A stretch of DNA of 64,000 bases from JASHVB01 sp963762885. GTDB taxonomy: Bacteria > Pseudomonadota > Alphaproteobacteria > Acetobacterales > Acetobacteraceae. Shown here in pieces: positions 49,021 to 58,192 of the stretch. The stretch's first letter is position 1. The number at the start of each line of letters is the position of its first letter. The stretch is from contig CAVXNH010000037.1 in the NCBI GenBank assembly GCA_963762885.1, positions 166,247 through 230,246 of the forward strand. The letters run 5' to 3'. The notes beneath the pieces were generated by a model. That model was not told the origin of the DNA and ran no database searches. It was given only the letters and a program-made list of their open reading frames with translations. The position numbers and the translations under genes were made by a program.

Positions 49021-50218
49021 ACGACGCCCCCGTTGTGCGGAAGAGCCATTTTCCCCGTTCCAATGGGACGACGCGCTGCGCCTCGAGGCCGAACTCTCCG
49101 AAGATGAACGCGCCATTCGCGATGCCGCGCGCTCGTATTGCCAGGAGAAACTGTTCCCGCGTGCCTTGCTGGCGAATCGCGAGGAGAAGTTCGATCGCGC
49201 CATCATGAACGAGATGGGCGAGATGGGTTTCCTCGGCGCCACGCTGGAGGGTTATGGCTGCGCTGGGGTGAACTACGTCAGCTACGGGCTGATCTCGCGC
49301 GAGATCGAACGGGTCGATTCCGGCTACCGCTCGGCGTTTTCCGTGCAGTCGTCGCTGGTGATGTATCCGATCTGGGAGTTCGGTTCGGCGGAGCAGAAGC
49401 AGAAGTTCCTGCCGAAGCTGCGCACCGGCGAATTCGTCGGCTGCTTCGGATTGACCGAGCCGGATGCGGGTTCGGATCCGGCGTCGATGCGCACGCGGGC
49501 CAAGAAAGTGGACGGCGGGTTCGTGCTGAACGGATCAAAAACCTGGATCAGCAACTCGCCGATCGCCGATGTGCTGCTGGTGTGGGCGAAGGACGATGCC
49601 GGCGACATCCGCGGCTTCCTGGTGGAGCGCGGCATGGCCGGCCTGGCGACGCCGAAGATCGAGGGTAAGTTTTCGCCTGCGGTGCTCCGTCACCGGCATG
49701 ATCATGTTGCAGGACGTGTTCGTGCCGGCGGAGAACGTGCTGCCGCTGGTCAAGGGGCTGCGCGGCCCGTTCTCGTGTTTGAATAACGCGCGCTACGGCA
49801 TCGCCTGGGCGCGCTGGGCGCGGCGGAGTTCTGCTGGCACGCGGCGCGCGACTACACACTGCAGCGCATGATGTTCGGCAAGCCGCTGGCGGCAACGCAG
49901 CTGATCCAGAAGAAGCTGGCCGACATGCAGACCGAGATCACGCTGGGGTTGCACGCGGTGCTGCGGCTCGGGCGGTTGCTGGATCAGCACGAGGCGGCGC
50001 CGGAGATGATCAGCCTGCTGAAGCGTAACAACTGCGGCAAGGCGCTGGATATCGCGCGCATGGCGCGTGACATGCACGGCGGCAACGGCATCGTCGACGA
50101 GTATCACGTGATCCGCCACGTGATGAACCTGGAGACGGTGAACACCTACGAAGGCACGCACGACGTGCATGCACTGATCCTGGGGCGGGCGCAGACCGGG
50201 CTTTCTGCGTTCGGGTGA
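49017..50218 (+). pseudogene. gcdH: Glutaryl-CoA dehydrogenase-like acyl-CoA dehydrogenase (frameshifted as given)
   Basis: About 400 residues when joined. It opens near FQWDDALRLEAELSEDERAI, the opening typical of glutaryl-CoA dehydrogenases, with ISREIERVDSGYRSAFSVQS, GCFGLTEPDAGSDPASMRT, KTWISNSPIADVLLVW, then VFVPAENVLPLVKGLRGPF, FGKPLAATQLIQKKLADM, ARMARDMHGGNGI and the catalytic-glutamate region NTYEGTHDVHALILGRA. It oxidatively decarboxylates glutaryl-CoA to crotonyl-CoA in lysine and tryptophan breakdown. Frame changes are near 49053, 49678 and 49815. The ATG overlaps the helicase stop, an unusual gene partner. Confidence 0.85.
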
Positions 50219-50269
50219 ACGCGTGGTTGCGTGCCGAGTAACGCCTCGGCTGTTGTGCGGTTGGCAGCA

Positions 50270-50396
50270 AAGCAAGTAAGCGTTTGAAACACAGATTTCA
50301 CAGATTTCACAGATTAAGGCACGGATCAGGAATTTCACTTTCTGTGCCTTAATCTGTGAAATCTGTGAAATCTGTGTTTCAAACGCTTACTTGCTT
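50270..50396. repeat. Long hairpin repeat, CACAGATTT-word class (copy C)
   Basis: Two perfectly complementary 53-bp arms (50270-50322 and 50344-50396) around a 21-bp middle. Each arm has AAGCAAGTAAGCGTTTGAAA followed by three CACAGATTT words and TAAGGCAC. The perfect pairing suggests that it is recent or maintained. It fills the gap between gcdH and the next gene. Confidence 0.95.
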
Positions 50397-50443
50397 CGCC
50401 AGGCGCCACACCGCAATCCGTAGCAATACTCAAGGAGGAGCCG

Positions 50444-50836
50444 ATGCCCACCACACGCTCCGCGAAGCCGGTCATCAAGTTGTTCCTGCTACCCGCGTGG
50501 AACGAGACGCAGTTTCAAGCCTGTTCCAATCGCCTGGTAAACGCCGCCAAATCCGTAACTGCGCTGCACGTCGATGATGCGGACGACCTTATCATCCTGT
50601 TTTCTGAAGATGCGATGGTCTATGGAGCCGGCTCCAAGATCCTCATCGAGGTGAACCTGCCGCAGGATCTGGTTACCGATAATGCCGCCGCGCAAGCGAC
50701 AGCGGATGCGGTGTTCGCCGCCATGCAGGGGCTGCTGCCGGACGCCTATGTGCAATGTTCGGTCTCCGCATTCAGCGTCTCGCATGGCTACCGGGCGACG
50801 GCGCGACGTGATGACGCGGCGATGGCGGCGGCATAA
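50444..50836 (+). CDS. Uncharacterised 130-residue protein
   Basis: I do not recognise the family. The start has a strong AAGGAGGAG site seven bases before the ATG. The sequence alternates strand- and helix-like segments: VIKLFLLPAW, a helix FQACSNRLVNAAKSV, LIILFSEDAMVYG, KILIEVNLPQD, a helix around QATADAVFAAMQGLL and YVQCSVSAFSVS. The two similar beta-alpha-beta halves and the KILIEVNLP strand faintly recall tautomerase-fold proteins, but no family motif is clear. It abuts the RNA methyltransferase gene, whose TTG start follows its stop directly. Confidence 0.7.
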   Translation: MPTTRSAKPVIKLFLLPAWNETQFQACSNRLVNAAKSVTALHVDDADDLIILFSEDAMVYGAGSKILIEVNLPQDLVTDNAAAQATADAVFAAMQGLLPDAYVQCSVSAFSVSHGYRATARRDDAAMAAA

Positions 50837-52177
50837 TTGGTCCTACCGCGCTTCGACGGTGCGGCGTCTCTGACCGTCACGATCGATCGCGTCGGCGCCG
50901 AGGGCGACGGCATCGCCACCGCGCCCGATGGCATGACGCTCTACATCCCGAACACCCTGCCGGGCGAATTGGTGCGCGCCGAGCCGCTGCGCCGCCAAGG
51001 CGACGGGTGGTTTGCGTCGTGCGAGGCGATCCTGCGGGAGAGCGACGCACGCATCGCAGCGCCCTGCCGGCATTTCGGTGCGTGCGGCGGGTGCGTGCTG
51101 CAACACTGGCGTGACGCGGACTATCGCGCCTGGAAGACCGGTCTGCTGGAGGCCGCGCTACAGCGTGCCGGGTTTAGCGATATCCCCATCGCACCGATCC
51201 AGGTGACGCCCGCGCACAGCCGCCGCCGCATGGATTTCGCTGCGAAGCGCACGCCACAAGGTATCGTCGTCGGGCTGAATCGCCGCAACATTGCCGCTCC
51301 CCCGGCGCGGACGAAGGGGCAGCAAACCGGCGCCGTGATTTGCGACCTCGCCGAGTGCCACGTTCTGCACCCCACGCTGTTCGCGCTGGTCGCCCCGCTT
51401 CGCGCCCTGCTGACCCGCCTGCAATCGCTTCGCCGCGACGCCTCCATAATCGCTAATCTGCTCGATCACGGCATCGATTTTCTACTGCGGACCGACACCT
51501 TGCTCGACCGCCACGATCGCGAGCGCCTGATAGACTTCGCCCGCACGCATCGCTTGCTTCGACTGGCCTGGGCGCCGATGCGCGGCGATCCCGAACCAAT
51601 CATCGTATTGCAGCCGCCCGTCGTCAGCCTGTCCGGCGTTGCGGTCGAGCCGCCACCGGGCGCCTTCCTGCAAGCCTCGCGCGAGGGCGAGACCGCAATC
51701 GTGCAGGCGGTGTTGGCGGGATTGCCGGATAAGCTGCCGGCACGCGCGCGCGTTGCCGAACTCTACGCCGGCAGCGGCAGCATCACCTTCGCCCTGGCGC
51801 AGCGTGCCCGCGTCGCGGCGTGGGAGGGTGATGCGGCGGCGGCGGCAGCGTTGCGGCAGGCGGCGAACCGCGGCGGCCTGGCCGGCCGCGTCACGGTCGC
51901 ACAACGAGACCTTGCACGACAGCCCATCCCCGCTGCCGAACTCGCGGGGTTCGCAACGGTGGTGCTGGATCCACCGTTCGCTGGTGCCGCGCCGCAAATG
52001 GCGCACATCACCGCTGCGAAACTCGCGCGCGTCATCTACGTCAGTTGCAATCCTGCGGTGTTGGCGCGCGACGCAAGGATGCTGCACGACGCGGGTTACA
52101 AGTTGCTAAGCGCTGCGCCGGTCGATCAGTTCCTCTGGTCGGCGCGGCTTGAGAGCGTGGTGACTTTCGCACGCTGA
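50837..52177 (+). CDS. TRAM-domain 23S rRNA/tRNA uracil-C5 methyltransferase family protein
   Basis: A 446-residue RumA/TrmA-type SAM-dependent enzyme. An N-terminal TRAM-like domain (VTIDRVGAEGDGIATAPDG) is followed by Fe-S cluster cysteines in CRHFGACGGCVLQHW, the SAM motif AELYAGSGSITFALA, the VVLDPPFAGAA motif and the catalytic nucleophile in VIYVSCNPAVLARDARML. It methylates uridine at C5 in RNA; the exact site cannot be assigned. The TTG start at 50837 immediately follows the TAA of the preceding gene. Confidence 0.9.
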   Translation: MVLPRFDGAASLTVTIDRVGAEGDGIATAPDGMTLYIPNTLPGELVRAEPLRRQGDGWFASCEAILRESDARIAAPCRHFGACGGCVLQHWRDADYRAWKTGLLEAALQRAGFSDIPIAPIQVTPAHSRRRMDFAAKRTPQGIVVGLNRRNIAAPPARTKGQQTGAVICDLAECHVLHPTLFALVAPLRALLTRLQSLRRDASIIANLLDHGIDFLLRTDTLLDRHDRERLIDFARTHRLLRLAWAPMRGDPEPIIVLQPPVVSLSGVAVEPPPGAFLQASREGETAIVQAVLAGLPDKLPARARVAELYAGSGSITFALAQRARVAAWEGDAAAAAALRQAANRGGLAGRVTVAQRDLARQPIPAAELAGFATVVLDPPFAGAAPQMAHITAAKLARVIYVSCNPAVLARDARMLHDAGYKLLSAAPVDQFLWSARLESVVTFAR

Positions 52178-52199
52178 CCGGCGCACCGCCGCCCCCCGT

Positions 52200-52284
52200 G
52201 TCATGGCCGGCGAAGGCCGGCCATCCACGTCTTTGCAGCGGACACAAGCAAAGACGTCGGTCGCCAGCCTTTTCCGGCCATGAC
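52200..52284. repeat. Palindrome GTCATGGCCGGCGAAGGCCGG...
   Basis: An 85-bp inverted repeat with the edges GTCATGGCCGG and CCGGCCATGAC and an inner CGTCTTTGC/GCAAAGACG pair. It sits between the convergent methyltransferase and SRPBCC genes. Confidence 0.85.
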
Positions 52285-52296
52285 GGTCGGGGCGGG

Positions 52297-52706
52297 TCAT
52301 TCCGACATCGTGTCCGAGTTCTGCAATGTCCGGATGATCGCCGCAGACCCGTGGTCCATCATCATGCGGGAGCTGTCCGCCATCGTATCGGGCAGCATGT
52401 CGGTGATCCAAACCAACCGGCAGCCACCCGCGTGAGGCAACACCTGCGCCGAGGCGTGATGGTAGGCGAAGCGGCCGTTGACGTGGGTGTAGGCGATACG
52501 CATCGTTGCTTCGTCGATCCCGACCAACCTCTCGCGGGTTACAAAGCCATTGAAGAACGTGAGGATGCGGTCGTCGCCATCGCGCGTCGCTGCGGTCAGG
52601 AAGCCGGGCGCGACGCGTTCATGCACCGCGTGGAAATCCCGCAGCGCGTCCCACACTTTTTCCGGACTTGCCCGCGATGAAGAAGTCCTTGATGACTGTG
52701 GCCATG
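52297..52706 (-). pseudogene. SRPBCC-family protein (one frameshift)
   Basis: About 136 residues of a START/Bet v 1-like ligand-binding fold: an N-terminus MATVIKDFFIA at 52706 (GCGAGG upstream), then SPEKVWDALRDFHAVHERVA, RILTFFNGFVTRERLVGIDE, GRFAYHHASAQVLPHAGG and CRLVWITDMLPDTMAD. One extra G in GCGGGCAAG near 52670 separates the first eleven residues from the rest. Relatives are polyketide cyclase/dehydrase-like proteins without a fixed function. Confidence 0.78.
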
Positions 52707-52896
52707 GCAACCTCGCACGCGTTGTTTGAAACCGCAGGCACGAGAATGGGGTGAGGTTGATGCGTTGTCTGGCCGAATCCGGACTCGGTCATTCGAGATC
52801 GGAGACGGCGGACGCGGTCGCTGAACCATGGTCACTGCCGCCGCCGCGCGTTGCCGAAGCCAAACCCGCGGTGCCAGTGCAGTGACGTGGCATTGA

Positions 52897-53055
52897 TTTT
52901 CAGCACGGAGGAAGTGCGGAGAGCGCGGTGAACACGGAGCGAGCGATGTTGTTGGGCGGCGCCATTCACTGGTCGGGCAATCGCGCTGGCGCTTATGACG
53001 GACTGCGCTCTCTCCTGTGTTCACGTGCTCTCCGCACGTCCTCCGTGCTGAAAAA
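52897..53055. repeat. Long hairpin repeat, CACGGAGGA-word class (copy D)
   Basis: Arms of about 50 bp (52897-52946 and 53001-53055) pair with a few mismatches. The left arm reads TTTTCAGCACGGAGGAAGTG then CGGAGAGCGCGGTGAACACGG. The middle is about 55 bp. It occupies the middle of the 620-bp gap 52707-53329, in which I see no gene. Confidence 0.88.
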
Positions 53056-53329
53056 CTAAGCCGAAGCCGCACCAGGCAGCGAACGTGTAATTTTTCGCTG
53101 GCCGAGTATTCGTCGCCATAACCCGAGAAGGCTGCTGGGCAGGCGTTGCCACTCGCACTCGATAGCGAAGCACCGAAAAAGACTTCGAATGCGCTGCGTG
53201 TGTGGGCATCGATCTGCTTCGCGCGAGTGCCGCAAAATCCGCACTCGGTGACAGCGAGGCTCGGCGCTTGACGCCAGTTGCTGCCGGGTCACAACCTCCC
53301 GCAACACCTGGCAAACGAGAGGAAACAAC

Positions 53330-53620
53330 ATGACAGTCCGACTGGTCGTCACCATCACCGCGGCGCCCGGCAAAGGGGCGGAACTCGCACAGGCATTCAA
53401 GGGGCGCTGCGCCGAGGTCATGCAAGAGCCTGGCTGCGAGCAATTCGAAATCTTCCAGAGCGCACTGAACCCGGACAAGCTGGTCTTGCTCGAACTCTGG
53501 GAGGACCAGGCCGCGCTCGACGTGCATGCCAAGGTCAACACGACGCGGGCGCCGATGCCGGCGGGATTGCGCGCCGGTGCCGGCGAACGCGAGGACTACG
53601 AGTACCAGTTGACCCGGTGA
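53330..53620 (+). CDS. ABM-domain putative quinol monooxygenase
   Basis: A 96-residue single-domain protein: LVVTITAAPGKGAELAQAF, GCEQFEIFQSALNPDKLVLL, ELWEDQAALDVHAK. This is the YgiN-like pattern, with the E-x-W-E-D-x-x-A-L-D-x-H core. GAGAGGAAA precedes the ATG. It is more YgiN-like than the ABM protein at 27741. The substrate is unknown. Confidence 0.86.
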   Translation: MTVRLVVTITAAPGKGAELAQAFKGRCAEVMQEPGCEQFEIFQSALNPDKLVLLELWEDQAALDVHAKVNTTRAPMPAGLRAGAGEREDYEYQLTR

Positions 53621-53751
53621 TGGCTGGCCTCACGGTCCTGAATCGTGCCGCGGCACAGCGCACGCACGGCGCGAGATCATAAACAGCCGAAAATGGCCAG
53701 ACCATCCCGCCGCCAACCGGCTAAACTCAGGCCCATTCAGGAGGGTCTGAC

Positions 53752-55296
53752 ATGATCGCGCGGGGCACACACGCTGCCGTCCCAATCGTCACTGCCACAG
53801 TCGGCGCATCGGGCGAGTCCTGCGCGATCCAGGCCGGCGGCCTCGATCTTGACCACGCCGCCTGCTACCGGGCGATCGCCGTCCGCGATGCGCGGTTCGA
53901 CGGGCGGCTGTTCACCGGCGTCAAGACCACCGGCATCTACTGCCGGCCGATCTGTCCGGCCCGCACGCCGAGGCCGGAGAATGTCGTCTTCTTCCCCACC
54001 GCCGCGGCGGCGCATGAGGCCGGGTTCCGGCCCTGCCTGCGTTGCCGGCCGGAGACCTCGCCCGACCTCGGCGCCTGGCGCGGCGCTTCCAACACCGTGT
54101 CGCGGGCGCTTGCACTGGTGGAGATGGGCGCGCTGGACGAGGGTTCAGTGGATGACCTGGCCAGCCGCGTGGGCGTCGGCGAGCGGCAGCTTCGGCGGCT
54201 GTTCCAGCAGCATCTCGGCGCCTCGCCCATCGCGGTCGCGCAAAGCCGGCGGGTACTGCTGGCCAAGCAGTTGATCCACGAGACGCGGCTGCCGATGACG
54301 GAGATCGCCATGGCGGCGGGTTTCGGCAGCTTGCGGCGGTTCAACGACACGTTCCAGGCGCTGTTCAAGCGCCCGCCCACCGCGTTGCGCCGCGCTGCCG
54401 CCGGCCTGGATGTGCCGGCCGGCCCCAGCGGCGAAATCAGCCTGAAGTTGCGCTACCGGCCGCCGTACGACTGGCCGGCGATGCTTGGCTTCCTGCGGGC
54501 CCGGGCGATCTCCGGGGTGGAGAGCGTCGAGGGCGACGCGTACCGCGCGCGCCATCGGGCTGGACGGCGACCAAGGCACCGTTACGGTCCGGCCGGCGAC
54601 GGGGAACGCGCCTGAACGCGACCGTGCGGTTTCCCAAACTGTCCGCCCTGCCGCAGATCATCGCGCGGTTGCGGCGGGTGTTCGACCTGGCGGCCGATCC
54701 GGACGCGATCGCGCTGCAACTGGTCAAGGACCCGACCCTCGCGCCTCTGGTCGCGGCGCGGCCGGGCCTGCGGGTGCCGGGCGCCTGGGACGGCTTCGAA
54801 CTGGCGGTGCGCGCGGTGCTGGGCCAGCAGATCACCGTGCCTGGGGCGATCCGGCTGGCCGGCGCCCTGGTGGCCCGGTTCGGCGAAAGCTGCGCGAGCC
54901 GGACGGGGCCCTGACCCACGTGTTTCCCGATCCCGCGAGTGTTGGCTGATGTCGATCCGGCGAGCCTGGGCATGCCGCGAAGCCGCGGCGTCGCGCTGCT
55001 GGCGGTCGCCGCGGCGGTGGTCGCCGACCCGCAGATTTTCTCCGCCGGCCGGGGCCTGGAGGAGGCTGTGGCGCAACTGCGCGCGTTGCCCGGCATCGGC
55101 GAGTGGACCGCGCAATACATCGCGATGCGCCAACTGCGGGAACCGGACGCGTTTCCGGCGGCGGATATCGGCTTGATGCGGGCGATGGCAGACTCCGGAA
55201 GGCGTGCGGCCGAGCGCCAGCGCCTTGCTGGCACGAGCAGAAACCTGGCGGCCGTGGAGGGCCTACGCCGCCCAACATTTGTGGGCAAGCGCATGA
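53752..55296 (+). pseudogene. Ada-like regulatory domain fused to AlkA DNA-3-methyladenine glycosylase (frameshifted as given)
   Basis: About 490 residues when joined. Domain order: Ada zinc domain with GVKTTGIYCRPICPARTPRP and FRPCLRCRPE (the first cysteine is the methyl acceptor in Ada), an AraC-type helix-turn-helix (SRVGVGERQLRRLFQQHLG, AMAAGFGSLRRFNDTFQALF), the AlkA N-terminal domain (LKLRYRPPYDWPAMLGFL) and the HhH-GPD glycosylase (AVRAVLGQQITVPGA, ALPGIGEWTAQYIAMRQL, with the expected aspartate in FPAADIGLMRA). It would both sense and remove alkylation damage. About five frame changes lie between 54545 and 55205. The stop overlaps the next ATG. Confidence 0.85.
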
Positions 55297-55809
55297 GCGA
55301 CATTTGTTTCTTCACCGAGCTGTTCCCCAGCCCGATCGGCACGATGCTGCTGCTGACCGACGCCGAGGAGCAGGCGCGTGCGCTGGACTGGGAGGATCAT
55401 GCGGCGCGCATCCATCAGTTGTTGCGGTTGCAGTACGGCGCCGTGCGGCTGGAACCGAAGGCCGCAGCCTCGCCGCATTCGCCGGTCGATCGAGGCGTAT
55501 TTCGACGGCGACCTGGCGGCGGTGGCGGATCTCCCGGTGATCACCGCCGGCACCGCGTTCCAGCGCGAGGTCTGGGCGGCGCTGCGGCGGATTTCCACGG
55601 GCGAAACCACGACCTATGGCCGGCTGGCGAGCCAGCTTGGCCGTCCCAAGGCGATGCGGGCGGTCGGGCATGGCCAACGGCTCCAACCCGATCAGTATCA
55701 TCTTCCCTGTCACCGGGTGATCGGCGCGAACGCAGCCCTGACCGGCTATGGCGGCGGAATCGAGCGCAAGCGCTGGCTGCTCCGCCACGAAGGCGCGCTG
55801 CCGGAGTGA
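55293..55809 (+). pseudogene. ogt: Methylated-DNA--protein-cysteine S-methyltransferase (frameshifted as given)
   Basis: About 170 residues. It starts SDICFFTELFPSPIGTMLLL, has ALDWEDHAARIHQLLRLQYG, then FQREVWAALRRISTGETTTYG with the DNA-binding helix, and the acceptor cysteine in LPCHRVIGANAALTGYGGG. It repairs O6-methylguanine and O4-methylthymine by taking the alkyl group onto that cysteine. Frame changes lie near 55490, 55668 and 55703; the last two compensate each other. It is coupled by ATGA overlap to the Ada-AlkA gene, so the pair covers both main alkyl lesions. Confidence 0.85.
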
Positions 55810-56093
55810 ACGGCGGCGTGCGTCCCACGAAGACGCCCGTCATTCCCCCGATCGCGCCGATGCCGCGTGGAAGCGCGATAGACAGGGGGACCACTGGCCT
55901 CCGGGCCGCCATCCGGCGGGGTCAGGTCCAGATCCTTGCTTAGCCAGGGCATATCCGCCGCGGTCAGTGCGGCGAGCCGCCGCGCCACCACCTTCATGCT
56001 CGGCACTTTCGTCGCAGGCGTGCGCGTCGGCTTCGGCGCCACCGTCGGCGTCGATCGGGTCGCAGCTTGGTTTCTGAGTGCCCGCGTGCTCAT
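55746..56093 (-). CDS. Small uncharacterised protein coupled to a GNAT gene
   Basis: The ATG at 56093 overlaps the stop of the acetyltransferase gene. The first 65 residues (RNQAATRSTPTVAPKPTRTP, then MKVVARRLAALTAADMPWLS and KDLDLTPP) look like a real, basic, low-complexity head followed by a short helical core. After that the frame runs antisense into the end of ogt, and its arginine-rich composition is not convincing. The true stop is probably near 55900, hidden by an indel. I do not recognise the family. Confidence 0.4.
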   Translation of the reverse strand: MSTRALRNQAATRSTPTVAPKPTRTPATKVPSMKVVARRLAALTAADMPWLSKDLDLTPPDGGPEASGPPVYRASTRHRRDRGNDGRLRGTHAAVHSGSAPSWRSSQRLRSIPPP

Positions 56094-56632
56094 GTGACCT
56101 TCCGCCAGCAATATGGGGCCATGCGCTTGGGGCGGGCAAGCGCGAATCCCAGGGCCTCATAGCAGGGCACGACCGCCGGGATCGGATCGACAAGGCGAAC
56201 TTCTCCCCTGCCCAAGGCGGTGGCGTAAGCAACCGCTGCACCGATCACTATCATCGCCACGTGCCCTTTGAGCGGGTGGGACGGTGTTGGTGCCCCCTCA
56301 AGGTAATCCACACGGCAGAACTCGTTCCGGCTCCATCCAATGGCGAGGCCGCACAACGTCTCGCCGCTCCACACGGCGACTTCGAACCGGTCCGGCTCAT
56401 TCTTCCGGGCATCGTCGACGATCCTTTCCCAGGGCCACGGATACCGGCGCCTCGGATGCCCGTCCCATTGCGCAACGAAGGCTGCAATCGCAATGAAACC
56501 GATCACGTCCAGACAAACGGCAAGAGGCGCAAGCTGCGTCGAGGCTATTTCCGCCGCTGTTCGAAGGGCCGCGAGGCGAATGGCGCGGTATCGCGCTTCG
56601 GCGGCACCTCGGGATGCCTTTGCTGGTCTCAT
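56090..56632 (-). CDS. GNAT-like N-acetyltransferase
   Basis: A 180-residue protein: ARYRAIRLAALRTAAEIAST, FVAQWDGHPRRRYPWPWERI, RFEVAVWSGETLCGLAIGWS, YLEGAPTPSHPLKGHVAMIV, YATALGRGEVRLVDPIPAVV, and PCYEALGFALARPKRMAPYC. The last block is the acyl-CoA-site end of the GNAT fold. The substrate is unknown. It lies where pal is normally found, 103 bp after tolB. The start ATG is at 56632. Confidence 0.78.
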   Translation of the reverse strand: MRPAKASRGAAEARYRAIRLAALRTAAEIASTQLAPLAVCLDVIGFIAIAAFVAQWDGHPRRRYPWPWERIVDDARKNEPDRFEVAVWSGETLCGLAIGWSRNEFCRVDYLEGAPTPSHPLKGHVAMIVIGAAVAYATALGRGEVRLVDPIPAVVPCYEALGFALARPKRMAPYCWRKVT

Positions 56633-56735
56633 GGCCAGCGGACATCATCGGACGATATTCTGAATTTTCCGTTAAGGCGCATTCAACGCGACGTGCCAGG
56701 CACATCCGCGGTCGCAGCGTTGTTCCCGTCGCGCC

Positions 56736-58145
56736 TCAGGCGCTGAGCGGCGACCAGGCCGGGTCTGACGCGTCGGTCGGCGTCGGCGCAACCCGTTCGT
56801 TGAACCCGGTGATGTCCACCGACACCAGATGCGAGGGATACCCCGATCCGCGGGAATCCCGCGCCCGCGACTGGCTCTCGAACATCATCACACGGCCGTT
56901 CGGGGCGAAGCTCGGACCCTCGACGTCCCAACCCTCCGACAGGATGCGTTCGCCACTGCCATCCGGGTGCATGACGCCGATGGTGAAGTTCCCCTCGTTC
57001 CCGCCAAACTTGGTGAAGGCGATCAGGTCGCCGCGCGGCGACCACACCGGTGTCGCATATCTCCCGCTGCCGAAGCTGATACGCTTCGCCCCGCCGCCGC
57101 CCGCCCCCATGACGTAAAGCTGCTGGTCGCCGTCGCGGTCCGAGTTGAACACGATCTGCGACCCGTCCGGGCTGTAGCACGGGCTGACATTGATCGACCC
57201 CGCATCCGTCAGCCGCCGCGCCGCCCTGCTCCCCAGGTCCACCACGACGATCTCCGAGCCGCCGCCGCTGGTGACCGCCATGATCACGTTCGCCCCGTCG
57301 GGTGAGAAGCGCGGCGCCAGGGTCATGCCGTTGAACTCGCCCAGCACGCTCTGGTGCCCGTTTTGCAGGTCGAACAGGTACACCCGGGGGCGGTTATTGG
57401 CGTAACTCATGAACGCGATCTCGTCGCGTGTCGGATGGAAGCGAGGGGTCAGCACCAGCCAGGCCCCGTCAGTCAGGAACCGGTTGTTCTCGCTATCCTG
57501 GTCCATGATCGCCAGACGCTTGGTGCGCCGATCGCGCGGGCCGGTTGCCGAGATGTAGCAGATGCGGGTATCGAAATAGCCCTTCTCGCCGAGCAACCGC
57601 TCGTAGATGACGTCGGCCATGATGTGCGCGATGCGGCGCCAGTTGCTCTGCGACGTAGTGTAGGCGGTGCCCTGGATCTGCGCCTGCGGCAGCACGTCCC
57701 ACAGGCGGAACTCGACGCGGATGTTGCCGCCGCCCTGCACCTCGGCCCGCCCGGTCACCAGCGCCTGGGCGCCGATCGAGCCCCAGTTGCGGAAATTCGG
57801 CACGCCCCCCGAGGCGGGGGCCCCCTGGATGAATGAGGCTGGCGGCAGCGGGCGGAACAAGCCGCAATTCCCCAGGTCGTTGGTGATGACATGGGCGATG
57901 TCGCGGCCAAGCTGGGCGGAATTGCCGTCCGCGCCGTCAAGGTCGGGGATGGCGATAGGGATCGGGGCGCTGCGCGCGTGGTTGACGTCGATCACCGCGG
58001 TCGCCCCGCCGCCGCCGGGCCCTGCCGGTGGCGGGGCGGCCGGTTGTGCGTGCACCGGAACGCGGGCGGCCAGGGCCATGGCAGTTCCGGCCGCGCCCAG
58101 GAGCAGGGGACGGCGGCCGATGGCGGGACGAGGAAGGTTCAGCAT
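56736..58145 (-). CDS. tolB: Tol-Pal system beta-propeller protein TolB
   Basis: A 469-residue periplasmic protein. The N-terminus GRRPLLLGAAGTAMALAARV is a twin-arginine-like signal ending VHAQ, followed by a proline-rich stretch. The N-terminal domain has IPIPIAIPDLDG-like APIPIAIPDLDGADGNSAQL and GNCGLFRPLPPASFIQ. Propeller repeats are seen as LAIMDQDSENNRFL, IAFMSYANNRPRVYLFDLQN, RRLTDAGSINVSPCYSPDGS and ILSEGWDVEGPSFAPNGRVM. It couples TolA to Pal and outer-membrane constriction. It is last in the tol cluster here; no pal follows. Confidence 0.93.
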   Translation of the reverse strand: MLNLPRPAIGRRPLLLGAAGTAMALAARVPVHAQPAAPPPAGPGGGGATAVIDVNHARSAPIPIAIPDLDGADGNSAQLGRDIAHVITNDLGNCGLFRPLPPASFIQGAPASGGVPNFRNWGSIGAQALVTGRAEVQGGGNIRVEFRLWDVLPQAQIQGTAYTTSQSNWRRIAHIMADVIYERLLGEKGYFDTRICYISATGPRDRRTKRLAIMDQDSENNRFLTDGAWLVLTPRFHPTRDEIAFMSYANNRPRVYLFDLQNGHQSVLGEFNGMTLAPRFSPDGANVIMAVTSGGGSEIVVVDLGSRAARRLTDAGSINVSPCYSPDGSQIVFNSDRDGDQQLYVMGAGGGGAKRISFGSGRYATPVWSPRGDLIAFTKFGGNEGNFTIGVMHPDGSGERILSEGWDVEGPSFAPNGRVMMFESQSRARDSRGSGYPSHLVSVDITGFNERVAPTPTDASDPAWSPLSA

Positions 58146-58192
58146 GGCGCAGTCTTTCAGCGTTGACGGTGAGGAGGCAAGTCAGGGGAATG

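Noticed and set aside
46793..49786. One open frame of 997 codons spanning the end of galE, a repeat, the helicase and most of gcdH
   Set aside because: It joins three unrelated products only because indels keep one frame open; domain order and overlaps show separate genes.
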